Shown here: in pieces, positions 54,530-62,982 of the stretch
How the letters are laid out: each line of letters begins with the position of its first letter
Position numbering within the stretch: position 1 is the stretch's first letter
Source: Mycobacterium marinum
GTDB lineage: Bacteria > Actinomycetota > Actinomycetes > Mycobacteriales > Mycobacteriaceae
DNA length: 64,000 nucleotides
Assembly: GCF_003391395.1 (NCBI RefSeq)
Contig: NZ_CP024190.1
Coordinates: forward strand, 310,001 to 374,000
Direction of reading: 5' to 3'
Made by a program: the position numbers and the translations under genes
Notes under the pieces: model-generated
Databases searched by the model: none
Told to the model about the DNA's origin: nothing
What the model saw: only the letters and a program-made list of their open reading frames with translations

Positions 54530-55587
54530 TGCGTACGGCGACGACGGTCGAGCTGTCCGGCGGCAAGGACGGCAAGGACAGCAAGGATGTGGTCGACTTC
54601 GTCGTCGAGGCCGAAAAGCTCGGCCTACACACCTGCTGGGTGGCCGAAGCCTGGGGCAGCGATGCGCCATCGGCGCTCGGCTACATCGCGGCCCGGACCG
54701 ACCGGATGCAGCTCGGTTCGGGGGTGCTGCAGCTTGGTACCCGATCCCCGGTGCTGGTCGCGCAAACGGCGATCACCCTGTCCAATCTGTCCTGCGGCCG
54801 TTTTCTGCTCGGGTTGGGGGCATCGGGCCCCCAGGTGATTGAAGGTCTACACGGCGTCGCTTTCGACCGGCCGCTGGCTCGGCTCAGGGAAACGGTCGAG
54901 ATCGTGCGGCAGGTGTTCGCGGGCGGCAAAGTTACTTACTCCGGCAGCGAGTTTCAGATTCCCCGCCGGGGCGGGGAGGCACGGCCCATGCGATTGTCGA
55001 CTCGTCCCGAGTACGACATTCCGATCTACCTGGCCGCATTGTCGCCGGCCATGTTGCGGCTGACCGGGCGGATTGCCGACGGTTGGCTGGGTACCAGCTT
55101 CGTTCCCGAAGGCGCCGGTGACGCGTATTTCACGCACCTGGATGCCGGGCTGGCCGCTGCCGGTCGCAGCCGAGCCGACATCGACTTCTGCCAGGGCGCT
55201 GAAGTGGCGTTCGTATCCGATGCCGAAGAGCTGCGGGACATGGTCGCGGCGCGCAAGACGGAACTCGCATTCAGCTTGGGCGGGATGGGGTCGGCGAGCA
55301 CCAACTACTACAACCAGGCTTACAGCAGGCAGGGCTGGTCGGAGGTCGCGGCCGCGGTACGCGAGCGCTGGCAACGGGGCGACCGCGATGGGGCGGCCAG
55401 GCTGGTCACCGACGAGATGGTGCTGGCCACCACGCTGATCGGGACCGAGGAGATGGTCCGGTCCCGGCTGATGGCGTGGCGCGACGCGGGGGTGAACACG
55501 GTGCGGCTCTATCCCGCGGGCGACACGATGGACGCCAAGCTTTCCACGCTGGGCCGGGCCATCGAGTTGGTCGGTGCGGTCGGGTGA
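54529..55587 (+). CDS. Luciferase-like oxidoreductase (F420- or FMN-dependent)
   Basis: This 352-residue protein is a TIM-barrel LLM-family enzyme: KLGLHTCWVAEAWGSDAPS, ARTDRMQLGSGVLQLGTRSPVLVAQTA and CGRFLLGLGASGPQVIEGLHG, a pattern shared with mycobacterial F420-dependent oxidoreductases. Its start overlaps the SRPBCC stop. It converges on the DUF1214-like gene with a 1-nt gap. The cofactor is likely F420, inferred from family resemblance; substrate unknown. Confidence 0.88.
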   Translation: MRTATTVELSGGKDGKDSKDVVDFVVEAEKLGLHTCWVAEAWGSDAPSALGYIAARTDRMQLGSGVLQLGTRSPVLVAQTAITLSNLSCGRFLLGLGASGPQVIEGLHGVAFDRPLARLRETVEIVRQVFAGGKVTYSGSEFQIPRRGGEARPMRLSTRPEYDIPIYLAALSPAMLRLTGRIADGWLGTSFVPEGAGDAYFTHLDAGLAAAGRSRADIDFCQGAEVAFVSDAEELRDMVAARKTELAFSLGGMGSASTNYYNQAYSRQGWSEVAAAVRERWQRGDRDGAARLVTDEMVLATTLIGTEEMVRSRLMAWRDAGVNTVRLYPAGDTMDAKLSTLGRAIELVGAVG

Positions 55588-55588
55588 C

Positions 55589-56701
55589 TCAAGCCACCTC
55601 GGTCGGGGCATCGGCGAGCTTCACCAGCTTCACCTCCGGCCGCGCCGGCACGCCGTCGGCGAGAAACCAGCGGAATGCGAGATTGCCGCGGGGATAGTCC
55701 AGCGCGGTCAGCGAGTTCGGGTGTGCGGTGACCCCGCGGGAGAGCACCACGGTCACCGAGCCATCGCTGTTGGCGATGGCGCTGTGGCCGTTGACCGAGC
55801 ACCGGGCATCGGCGGCGCCACAGGTGGCCATGAACTGGTTCCACACCACCAGGTTCCAGAACCGGCACGACGGCGGTCGGTGCGTGATGACCAGCGCCTC
55901 GTCGTCGTCGAGCACAAAACTGCCGTAGGAGTAGCAGGCGTCGCGTGCCGACCAGCCGAAGTTGGCGTCGGGCACCTGGTAGGGGTCGGCGAATTGGTTC
56001 GCGGCGTGGGCGGTGTTGTGCCCAAGCGCGTGTTCGTCTGGCAAGTCCTGGTCCCGTGTCCCAACGGGCAGCGGCATGATGGCGAACATGGTGCGCAACC
56101 AGGTCGCAACCGACCGCAGGCCGGCAGCGGTCTGCGGATCTGCATGTCGGATCGGGTCGGGCTCGTCGAGCGCCTCGATGTGCCAGGTGATCGGGCGCCC
56201 GGTCAGTGGGTTGGCCTGGTAGTCGCGGGTCATCAACACCGCCGCGTCGGGGGTGGGGCCCAGTTCGAAGGAGAAGTTGCCGTCGGCGTCGACGTCGAGA
56301 TCGCCATCGCGAACGATCGCAACGATCCGGTCTGACCACGCGCCCGGTGCTGGTTCGTTGTAGGCCGTCACCGAGAAGTACACGCTGTCGCCCTTGTTGC
56401 CGCTGATGCGGTAGCGGCGATCGGGGTCGACCGGGCACATGAAGTAGTAGGCGTCGGTGTTGTCGCCGCCCCATCGGCGGTCGCGGCGAAACGGCGTGTT
56501 CACCGCGACGAACTGGGGCCGACCGGGCTCGGGAAAGAGGTAGGCGTCGAAGGCGACGCCCAGCGTGGTGGCGAGCATGCGGTAGCCGTCGGCGACGTGA
56601 CGGTCGTCGGTGACGGCGCGCTCTCCCTCGAGGAACGAGCTGTCCAGAGTGCGCAGGGTGTCCAGCAGCTCCTGCCACGCGGCGGTCGACTCGTATGTCA
56701 T
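55589..56701 (-). CDS. DUF1214/DUF1254-like protein
   Basis: This 370-residue soluble protein has a composition rich in Trp, Asp and Tyr and the conserved RYRISGNKGDSVYFSVTAYNE, SFVLDDDEALVITHRPP and LNSLTALDYPRGNLAFRWFLADG-like segments (here beginning HPNSLTALDYPRG). These fit the DUF1214 beta-sandwich family found near oxygenase and lipid-modifying genes in actinobacteria. It is translationally coupled to the upstream TetR gene by an ATGA overlap (56698-56701). Enzymatic function is not established. Confidence 0.75.
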   Translation of the reverse strand: MTYESTAAWQELLDTLRTLDSSFLEGERAVTDDRHVADGYRMLATTLGVAFDAYLFPEPGRPQFVAVNTPFRRDRRWGGDNTDAYYFMCPVDPDRRYRISGNKGDSVYFSVTAYNEPAPGAWSDRIVAIVRDGDLDVDADGNFSFELGPTPDAAVLMTRDYQANPLTGRPITWHIEALDEPDPIRHADPQTAAGLRSVATWLRTMFAIMPLPVGTRDQDLPDEHALGHNTAHAANQFADPYQVPDANFGWSARDACYSYGSFVLDDDEALVITHRPPSCRFWNLVVWNQFMATCGAADARCSVNGHSAIANSDGSVTVVLSRGVTAHPNSLTALDYPRGNLAFRWFLADGVPARPEVKLVKLADAPTEVA

Positions 56702-57297
56702 TGCGGGGTTCCTTTCCGGATTCCTTTCAGCAGCAACGTCGTCGTGCGGTCGATCCAGGCGTCCCCGACGCCGGGCTCGAGTTCGCCCGGGCGGGTCAGC
56801 AGACCGATCAGGACAATGCCGGCGATCGCCTCGGCCAGTTCGGCTGCGGTGACATCGGCCCGGACCTGGCCCCTGGCCGCGGCATTGTCCAGCCAGGTGG
56901 TGAGCCCACGCCCGAAGATCTCGCCGAATCGCACCAGCAGCGCGGAATGCAGCGTTGGGTCGGCGGCCATCTCGCCGATCAGCCCCGGCAGGGCCGCCTT
57001 GGCGGCCGGGGTGCTCAGCACGGCCGTCGTGCGCCGCACCATTTCGCGTAGATCGTCGGCCGGTGATCCGGTATCGGGGACGGCGGTGACGGCGTCGATC
57101 GGGAACACCGCCTCATGCACCAGGTGCGCCTTGCTGGGCCAGCGCCGGTAGATCGCGGGCTTGCTGGTGCCGGCGCGTTTGGCGATGGCGGAGACCAGCA
57201 GCCCGGCGTATCCGGTTTCGGCGAGCAGCTCGACCGTCGCGCGCAGCACGGCGCCGTCGATGCGCGGGTCACGGGGCCGGCCAAAATCAACTACCAT
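56698..57297 (-). CDS. TetR-family transcriptional regulator
   Basis: This 199-residue regulator has a TetR DNA-binding domain: DGAVLRATVELLAETGYAGL, then LVSAIAKRAGTSKPAIYRRWPSK, and a helical C-terminal half. ATG 57297 is listed; a frame start at 57327 would overlap the divergent sulfotransferase start. It overlaps the DUF1214-like gene by 4 nt. The 28-bp divergent gap to the sulfotransferase gene makes that gene a likely target. Confidence 0.85.
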   Translation of the reverse strand: MVVDFGRPRDPRIDGAVLRATVELLAETGYAGLLVSAIAKRAGTSKPAIYRRWPSKAHLVHEAVFPIDAVTAVPDTGSPADDLREMVRRTTAVLSTPAAKAALPGLIGEMAADPTLHSALLVRFGEIFGRGLTTWLDNAAARGQVRADVTAAELAEAIAGIVLIGLLTRPGELEPGVGDAWIDRTTTLLLKGIRKGTPQ

Positions 57298-57325
57298 TAC
57301 GAAACTCAGAGTAACATAAGTTGCC

Positions 57326-58567
57326 ATGACGAAAGCCGCGCTCGTGCGCCTCGACGATCTGTCCCGGCCCCGGTTCAGCGCCGAGGCTCAGCAGATCCTC
57401 GACATGATGGCCGCCCTCGCCCCGGACTGTTCGTTGGATTCCGACGCGCTGCACGCAAAGGCCAGCGCCGACACCGGGCTGCACGATTTCGGCGACGACG
57501 ACTACCGGGAAAGGCTCGACGTCTATCTGGCCGCCCTGGCCGAGATCGACGGGATGCAGCCGGCCGGAGTGGTCAACTTCTATGGGCAGCTATTGCAGCT
57601 GCTGAAGAACCGGCTGTTGTTGAGCGAACTGCGCCACCGGCATCCGGAGATCGACGACATCGAACTGCAACCGCCGGTGGTGATAGCTGGTCTGCCCCGC
57701 ACCGGCACCACCCACCTGCACAACATGCTCGCGGCGCCGACCACGTTCCGGACCATGCCGTACTGGGAGAGCGTGGAGCCGTTTCCCCTGCGCCAAGAGG
57801 CGGGGGTGGAGCCGGACCCGCGGCGGGTCCGCATGGATGTGGCGGTCGGGGTCATCAACACCGTGATGCCGCACTTTGCGCTGATGCACGAGATGACCGC
57901 CGACCACGTCCACGAAGAGATCCAACTGCTGGCCAATGACTTCTCGACGATGCTCTTCGAAACGCTTGGCCACGTTCCCCGCTGGCGCGATTACTACCAG
58001 ACCCACGACCAGACGCCGCACTATCAATACCTGGCTACCCAGCTCAAGGCGATGCAATTCCTGCGTGGCGGCCGGCGCTGGCTGCTCAAGTCGCCCCAGC
58101 ATCTGGAACAGGTTCCGGTGCTGGATCGGGTGTTCCCGGGCAGCATCGTGTTGTTCACGCACCGTGACCCGGTGCCGGTGGCGTTGTCGATGCTCGCGAT
58201 GATCACCTACTCGGCCCGGATGCACCGCTGGCCGGTCCCGGTCGAGCGGATCGCCCACTACTGGGTCGATCGCCTCGACCGGATGCTCGCCACACTCGTG
58301 CGCGATCGCGACACCATCGGTCCCGAGCGCTCGATCGATATCCGGTTCGACGACTTCATGGCCGACGAGGTCGGCGTCGCGGAGCGGATATATGCGCTGG
58401 CCGGCGAGCCATTCACCGACTCGGTGCGCACCGCAACGGCCGGCTACCTCGCGGGCCATCAACGAGGCCGGCTGGGCGCCGTGCAGACATCCTGCGAGAT
58501 GTTCGGGCTGACCGAGGAGAGTCTGAGGGAACGCTTTGCGCCCTACCTGAAGCGGTTCCTCGGTTAG
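57326..58567 (+). CDS. PAPS-dependent sulfotransferase
   Basis: This 413-residue protein has the 5'-phosphosulfate-binding loop GLPRTGTTHLHN (about residue 125) and the 3'-phosphate motif FTHRDPVPVALSML (about 275), plus LLKSPQHL with a likely catalytic or PAPS-binding role. Such enzymes sulfate lipids, steroids or carbohydrates; mycobacteria use them for sulfolipid and sulfated menaquinone or glycopeptidolipid. Divergent from a TetR gene. The acceptor is unknown. Confidence 0.9.
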   Translation: MTKAALVRLDDLSRPRFSAEAQQILDMMAALAPDCSLDSDALHAKASADTGLHDFGDDDYRERLDVYLAALAEIDGMQPAGVVNFYGQLLQLLKNRLLLSELRHRHPEIDDIELQPPVVIAGLPRTGTTHLHNMLAAPTTFRTMPYWESVEPFPLRQEAGVEPDPRRVRMDVAVGVINTVMPHFALMHEMTADHVHEEIQLLANDFSTMLFETLGHVPRWRDYYQTHDQTPHYQYLATQLKAMQFLRGGRRWLLKSPQHLEQVPVLDRVFPGSIVLFTHRDPVPVALSMLAMITYSARMHRWPVPVERIAHYWVDRLDRMLATLVRDRDTIGPERSIDIRFDDFMADEVGVAERIYALAGEPFTDSVRTATAGYLAGHQRGRLGAVQTSCEMFGLTEESLRERFAPYLKRFLG

Positions 58568-58605
58568 CCGACCGGGACCCGCCGCGTCCACTACCTTCTC
58601 AACAC

Positions 58606-59496
58606 ATGAGCACTCTTCCCGCCCTCGATGGTGTCGAGCACAGGTTTGTCGATCTCGACGGTGGCATCACCATCCATGTCGCAGACGCCGGCCCCGCCGA
58701 TGGCCCGGCGGTGATGCTGGTGCACGGCTTTCCGGAGAACTGGTGGGAATGGCACGAGCTGATCGGTCCGCTGGCCGCGGACGGGTATCGGGTGTTGTGC
58801 CCCGACTTGCGTGGCGCCGGATGGAGTTCGGCTCCGCGCTCGCGCTACACCAAAAAGGAGATGGCCGACGATCTGGCGGGTGTGCTGGATCGGCTGGGCA
58901 TCGCCTCGGTGCGCCTCGTCGCCCACGACTGGGGTGGCCCGGTGGCGTTCATCATGATGCTGCGCTACCCGGCCAAGGTGACCGGATTCTTCGGAATGAA
59001 CACCGCGGCGCCGTGGTTCCCGCGCGATCTTGGCATGGTGCGCGACATCTGGCGGTTTTGGTATCAGATCCCCATCATGCTGCCGGTCATCGGCCCCCGG
59101 GTGATCGCGGATCCCAAGGCTCGCTACTTTCGGGTGCTGACGTCTTGGGTCGGTGGGGGATTCACCATTGCCGACGAGGATGTTCGCATGTATGTCGAAC
59201 GCATGCGCCAGCCCGGGCACGCGGTGGCGGGCTCACGGTGGTATCGCACGTTCCAGAGTTCGGAAGCGTTGCCCTGGATGCGCGGCGAATACGCCGACGC
59301 TCGGGTTGATGTTCCGGTGCGCTGGTTACACGGCACCGAAGACCCGGTGCTCACCCCGCAGCTGTTGCGCGGATACGAGGACCGCATCAGCGATTTCGAG
59401 GTCGAGTTCGTCGACGGGGTGGGCCATTGGATCGTCGAGCAGCGGCCGGATCTGGTACTGGACCGGCTGCGCGCGTTCCTTCGTATCGAGACTTAA
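58606..59496 (+). CDS. ephF: Epoxide hydrolase EphF (alpha/beta hydrolase)
   Basis: This 296-residue hydrolase carries VHGFPENWWEW (oxyanion loop HGFPE), the nucleophile Asp108 in AHDWGGPV, a GTEDPVL acidic residue and the catalytic His in GVGHWIVE. A Tyr pair in the cap domain is expected for epoxide opening (for example RFWYQIP and SRWYRTF). It corresponds to Rv0134. The TAA stop lies inside the outer stem of a hairpin that also ends the convergent dehydrogenase gene. Confidence 0.92.
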   Translation: MSTLPALDGVEHRFVDLDGGITIHVADAGPADGPAVMLVHGFPENWWEWHELIGPLAADGYRVLCPDLRGAGWSSAPRSRYTKKEMADDLAGVLDRLGIASVRLVAHDWGGPVAFIMMLRYPAKVTGFFGMNTAAPWFPRDLGMVRDIWRFWYQIPIMLPVIGPRVIADPKARYFRVLTSWVGGGFTIADEDVRMYVERMRQPGHAVAGSRWYRTFQSSEALPWMRGEYADARVDVPVRWLHGTEDPVLTPQLLRGYEDRISDFEVEFVDGVGHWIVEQRPDLVLDRLRAFLRIET

Positions 59497-59539
59497 ACCG
59501 TTGCGCCACTTCTCGGCGCGTCGTGTGCGTGGTTTAAGT
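59491..59539. terminator. Two-tier hairpin between ephF and the dehydrogenase gene
   Basis: ACTTAAACC (59491-59499) pairs with GGTTTAAGT (59531-59539), with an inner stem GCGCC (59503-59507)/GGCGC (59515-59519). The ephF stop codon is inside the outer stem. The structure is symmetric, so it may end both convergent transcripts. No T-run follows the stem. Confidence 0.6.
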
Positions 59540-59559
59540 GTCGTGGAGGCGCGTGCTCG

Positions 59560-60603
59560 TCAGGGCTGGACCAGGATGCGGATCGGGTTGCCGTCCTGGC
59601 GTTCCAGCTTCTCGATACCCAACGGCAGGTCTTCAAGCGGGACGATCTCGCTGATGGAGCGCGAGAGATCCAGGCGCCCAAGTGAAACCAGCTTCGCCAG
59701 GGTTTCGATGTCGACGTTCTGGTAGCCGAGGTGACCGAGTACCTGCTTGTGGGTCAGCCCGAACATCGAGGTGGGGCCGACGGTCGGTGATTCGGCACTC
59801 ATGCCAACACCGACCAGCCGGCCTCCGGCGGTCAGCGATCCGAGCGCCTGCTCGAAGGTGGCTTTGAGGCCGACCGCGTCGAACGCCACGTCGAGCATGC
59901 GGCCGCCGGTGATCTCGGCGAGCTTGTCGTGCAGTTGGTCGTCGCGGGAGTCGAAGGCGTAGTCGGCGCCTAGTTCTAGCGCACGGTCGAGCACCACGGG
60001 ATTGATGTCCAAGGCGATCACCGGCACCGCGCCGACCAAACGGGCCAGTTGCACGATGTGGGTTCCGACACCGCCCACGCCCCACACCCCGACCGATTCC
60101 CCGACGGCCACTTTGCCGGTCCGCACCACCGCACCGAACGGTGTGGACACCGCATCGGCCAGAATCGCGGCTTGGTCGAGCGAAACGTTGTCGGGCACTC
60201 GGGTCAGACCGGCCGCCTGTGCCACGGTGTACTCCGCCCACGCCCCGTCGTAAGCGAACGCCATCAGCTGGATCCGCAGGCAATTCACGGTGTCGCCGCG
60301 GCGGCAGTTCGGGCAGCTCTGGCACGGCCGGCCGGCGGCCACCACAACGCGGTCGCCCTCCGACCAGCCGTCCACCTCGGGGCCGAGTTTGGCTATGGTG
60401 CCCGACGCCTCGTGTCCCTGGGTCACCACCGGTGCCTGGGTGGGGAAGGTGCCATTGATCAGACTCAGATCGGAGTGGCAGATCCCGCAGTAGGCCACTT
60501 TGACCAGGACCTCGCCCGGCCCCGGCTCCGGTATCGGAACATCTTCGAGTACAACTGTTTTGGAATCGGCGTAGAAGCGCTCGGCTCGCATCGTGGCCGC
60601 CAT
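59560..60603 (-). CDS. Zinc-dependent alcohol dehydrogenase
   Basis: This 347-residue medium-chain dehydrogenase has catalytic zinc ligands in YCGICHSD (Cys39) and GHEASG, four structural-zinc cysteines in CQSCPNCRRGDTVNC, and a Rossmann motif GVWGVGGVGTHIVQLA, with an Asp-containing strand (VIALDIN) suggesting NAD. ATG 60603 is 6 nt after the molbindin-like stop; an alternative ATG is five codons in. With the upstream TetR and molbindin-like genes it forms a likely minus-strand operon. Substrate alcohol unknown. Confidence 0.9.
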   Translation of the reverse strand: MAATMRAERFYADSKTVVLEDVPIPEPGPGEVLVKVAYCGICHSDLSLINGTFPTQAPVVTQGHEASGTIAKLGPEVDGWSEGDRVVVAAGRPCQSCPNCRRGDTVNCLRIQLMAFAYDGAWAEYTVAQAAGLTRVPDNVSLDQAAILADAVSTPFGAVVRTGKVAVGESVGVWGVGGVGTHIVQLARLVGAVPVIALDINPVVLDRALELGADYAFDSRDDQLHDKLAEITGGRMLDVAFDAVGLKATFEQALGSLTAGGRLVGVGMSAESPTVGPTSMFGLTHKQVLGHLGYQNVDIETLAKLVSLGRLDLSRSISEIVPLEDLPLGIEKLERQDGNPIRILVQP

Positions 60604-60609
60604 GTCGGA

Positions 60610-60822
60610 CTACTCGACCCCGATTGTGACTTCGGTGGACTTGATGAACACCGTCGCCGGCTGGCCGACCGCGAGGCCGAGGTCGGTCGCGGCATCCTTG
60701 GTGACCGAGGAGGTGATGACCTGGTCGCCGCCGTCGAGCCGCACCTTCACAACCGCCATCACGGCGCCGAGATCCACCTCGATGATGGTGCCCTTGAGCT
60801 GGTTTCGGGTCGACAGCCGCAT
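60610..60822 (-). CDS. Molbindin-like TOBE-domain protein (Mop)
   Basis: This 70-residue protein is a single TOBE/Mop domain: STRNQLKGTIIEVDLGAVMAVVKV, with the SSVTKDAATDLGLAVGQPATVFIKSTEV pattern that binds molybdate or tungstate oxyanions in oligomers. GGAGG precedes ATG 60822. It is unusual between a TetR and a zinc alcohol dehydrogenase gene, since no molybdenum-enzyme gene is in sight. It may store or sense molybdate. Confidence 0.88.
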   Translation of the reverse strand: MRLSTRNQLKGTIIEVDLGAVMAVVKVRLDGGDQVITSSVTKDAATDLGLAVGQPATVFIKSTEVTIGVE

Positions 60823-60867
60823 CGTTGGGTCCTCCGTCTACTAGAGCTACACAGTCGGGCACCGAGC

Positions 60868-61473
60868 CTAGTGCCGTGGGCCGACCAATGCGATGGACGC
60901 AGCCACCGCCGGTTCGACGATTTCCCGGATGTCTCGTCCGTCCTCGACGGTCAGCGCGGTCAGTTCACGCAAACCCCCCAGCAGGATCACCGCCAGCGGC
61001 CCGGGCACCGCGGGCAAGCCGGCCCGCCGGAATCCGGGGCTGGCGCTGAGCTCGACGAGCAGGCTGGTCAGCAGGTTCATCCCGTGCCTTTGGACGGGGT
61101 AGGAGATGGGCCCCAGGGAGGGGAATTCGCGGATCCAGCTCAAGGTGACTGCCAGCCGGGATTCGATGTGGCTCACGTAGGCCTCGACGGCTTGGCGAAT
61201 CTGGGCCTGCCAGTCCGCCTCGGGATCGACGGCCGCGCGGATCCGCTTGGCGAGTCGCTCGTTGTCGGCCCGTAGCAAGTCCAGGAAGCACTGCTCCTTG
61301 CTTTCGAACCGGTCGTAAAACGTGCGTTTGGAGGTTCGCGCGTGGCGCACGATGTCGGCGACGGTGGTGGCGTGGTAGCCACGTTCGCCGATCGAGGCGA
61401 CCAAGCCCTCGAGCAGGCGCTGCCGAAACGGGTCGCTGTCCAGGGCCGCCGGGCTGCTAGCAGCTGCCGTCAC
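60868..61473 (-). CDS. TetR-family transcriptional regulator (Rv0135c position)
   Basis: This 201-residue regulator has RQRLLEGLVASIGERGYHATTVADIVRHARTSKRTFYDRFESKEQ as its DNA-binding domain and a helical ligand domain. It is divergent from cyp138. Two identical-architecture inverted repeats (GGTAC-N6-GTACC) lie in the 129-bp gap and are its probable operators. It would control cyp138 and itself, possibly with the downstream molbindin and dehydrogenase genes. The ligand could be the P450 substrate. Confidence 0.9.
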   Translation of the reverse strand: MTAAASSPAALDSDPFRQRLLEGLVASIGERGYHATTVADIVRHARTSKRTFYDRFESKEQCFLDLLRADNERLAKRIRAAVDPEADWQAQIRQAVEAYVSHIESRLAVTLSWIREFPSLGPISYPVQRHGMNLLTSLLVELSASPGFRRAGLPAVPGPLAVILLGGLRELTALTVEDGRDIREIVEPAVAASIALVGPRH

Positions 61474-61514
61474 GAGCGCGCCTCCTCGGTCGACCCGAAC
61501 TCCTTGTCAGGACT

Positions 61515-61530
61515 GGTACCAAAGAGTACC
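61515..61530. promoter_or_regulatory. Operator 1: GGTAC-N6-GTACC
   Basis: Perfect inverted arms GGTAC and GTACC with spacer CAAAGA, 42 bp upstream of the TetR start and 73 bp before cyp138. The same architecture recurs 33 bp downstream. Confidence 0.7.
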
Positions 61531-61547
61531 GTACTAGAAAAGCGAGT

Positions 61548-61563
61548 GGTACACGGTGGTACC
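61548..61563. promoter_or_regulatory. Operator 2: GGTAC-N6-GTACC
   Basis: Second copy with spacer ACGGTG, 40 bp before the cyp138 ATG. Centre-to-centre distance to the first is 33 bp, about three helical turns, which would place two TetR dimers on the same face of the DNA. Confidence 0.7.
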
Positions 61564-61602
61564 AACCCCGTTTCGGGGGCGAGTGTTGGGAGCGATACCC
61601 CC

Positions 61603-62946
61603 ATGAATCAAGCGATCTCCGACGCACCGGCAGTGCCGGCGGTCAAAATGGCGCAAGCGACCCGAATTCCGAAGTTGTTACAGGGCCTGGCCTTTGCCAC
61701 CTCCCGGCGGCGGATGATGGACTGGCTGAGCCGCCGCAACGGCGACGTTTTCGCACTCAACGTCCCGATCTATGGCCACATCGTGGTGGTCAACGACCCG
61801 CAACTGGCCAAGCAGGTCTTCACCGCCAGCCCGGAGGACCTAGGCAACATCCAGCCCAATTTGAGTCGGATGTTCGGGTCTGGCTCGGTGTTCGGGCTCG
61901 ACGGGGACGACCACCGCCGCCGGCGGCGGCTATTGGCGCCGCCGTTTCACGGCAAGAGCATGAAGAACTACGAAACCATCATCGAACAAGAGACCCTGCG
62001 CGAAACCGCCAATTGGCCTGAGGGGCAACTTTTCCCGACGCTGCCCTCGATGATGCGTATCACCCTCAACGCGATCCTGCGCGCGGTCTTCGGTGCCGAT
62101 GGCGCCGAACTCGACGAACTGCGCCGGATCATTCCGCCCTGGACCACACTGGGCTCACGGCTGGCGTCGATGCCGAAGCCGAAGCGGCGATACGGCCGCT
62201 TCAGCCCGTGGGGTCGGCTCGCCGAGTATCGGCGCCAGTACGACGTGATCATCGACAGGCTGATCGACCAGGAGCGGTCGGACCCGAACTTCTCGGATCG
62301 GACCGACGTGCTGGCCCTGATGCTGCGCAGCACCTACGACGATGGTTCACGCATGTCGCGCAAGGATATTGGCGACGAGCTCCTGGCATTGCTGGCGGCG
62401 GGGCATGAAACGACGGCGTCCACGTTGTCGTGGGCGTTTGAGCGGGTGACCCGCCACCCTGATCTGCTGGCGGCCCTGGTGGCCGAGGCGGGCGATGCCG
62501 GACAGGCCGAAAATGCGGGGGGCGAGCTACGCCAGGCCACCATCCTGGAAGTGCAGCGAGCCAGGACGGTCATCGATTTCGCGGCCAGGCACGTCTATGC
62601 GCCGCAGTACCAGCTTGGCCAGTGGATGATTCCGCGCGGGCAATCGATCCTCGTCAACATCGCGCAGATGCATGCCAATCCCGACATTTTCCCAGACCCG
62701 CAGCGCTTCGATCCGCAGCGTTTCATCGGTGGTAGACCGTCCACCTTCGGGTGGATCCCGTTCGGTGGCGGAACCCGGCGGTGCGTGGGTGCCGCGTTCG
62801 CCAACATGGAAATGGACGTGGTGCTGCGAGCGGTGCTGCGCAACTTCACCATCGAACCGACCACCGCTGCCGGCGAGCGGCTGTTTTGCCGGGGTGTGGC
62901 CTACACCCCCAAGAACGGTGGCCGGATTGTGGTGCACCGTCGCTGA
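61603..62946 (+). CDS. cyp138: Cytochrome P450 CYP138
   Basis: This 447-residue P450 has the I-helix oxygen motif AAGHETTAST, the E-x-x-R motif as EVQR (Glu-Val-Gln-Arg), and the heme-binding FGGGTRRCVGAAFA with Cys394 as iron ligand. ATG 61603 is used; the frame to 61342 runs back into the divergent TetR gene. It corresponds to Rv0136 by order and family pattern. It needs ferredoxin and reductase partners, none nearby. The substrate is not known. Confidence 0.93.
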   Translation: MNQAISDAPAVPAVKMAQATRIPKLLQGLAFATSRRRMMDWLSRRNGDVFALNVPIYGHIVVVNDPQLAKQVFTASPEDLGNIQPNLSRMFGSGSVFGLDGDDHRRRRRLLAPPFHGKSMKNYETIIEQETLRETANWPEGQLFPTLPSMMRITLNAILRAVFGADGAELDELRRIIPPWTTLGSRLASMPKPKRRYGRFSPWGRLAEYRRQYDVIIDRLIDQERSDPNFSDRTDVLALMLRSTYDDGSRMSRKDIGDELLALLAAGHETTASTLSWAFERVTRHPDLLAALVAEAGDAGQAENAGGELRQATILEVQRARTVIDFAARHVYAPQYQLGQWMIPRGQSILVNIAQMHANPDIFPDPQRFDPQRFIGGRPSTFGWIPFGGGTRRCVGAAFANMEMDVVLRAVLRNFTIEPTTAAGERLFCRGVAYTPKNGGRIVVHRR

Positions 62947-62982
62947 TCCCGGGGCCGGGCTTCAGGGCCAGCGGCGCCGCGG

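Noticed and set aside
57298..57325. TTAC-N10-GTAA repeat as TetR operator before the sulfotransferase gene
   Set aside because: Only 4-bp arms without further symmetry, too weak to claim even though a site is expected in this 28-bp gap.
59633..60862. 409-codon minus frame overlapping the alcohol dehydrogenase
   Set aside because: Shifted frame of the same strand, Arg/Gly-rich, without motifs; the zinc dehydrogenase frame has all ligands.
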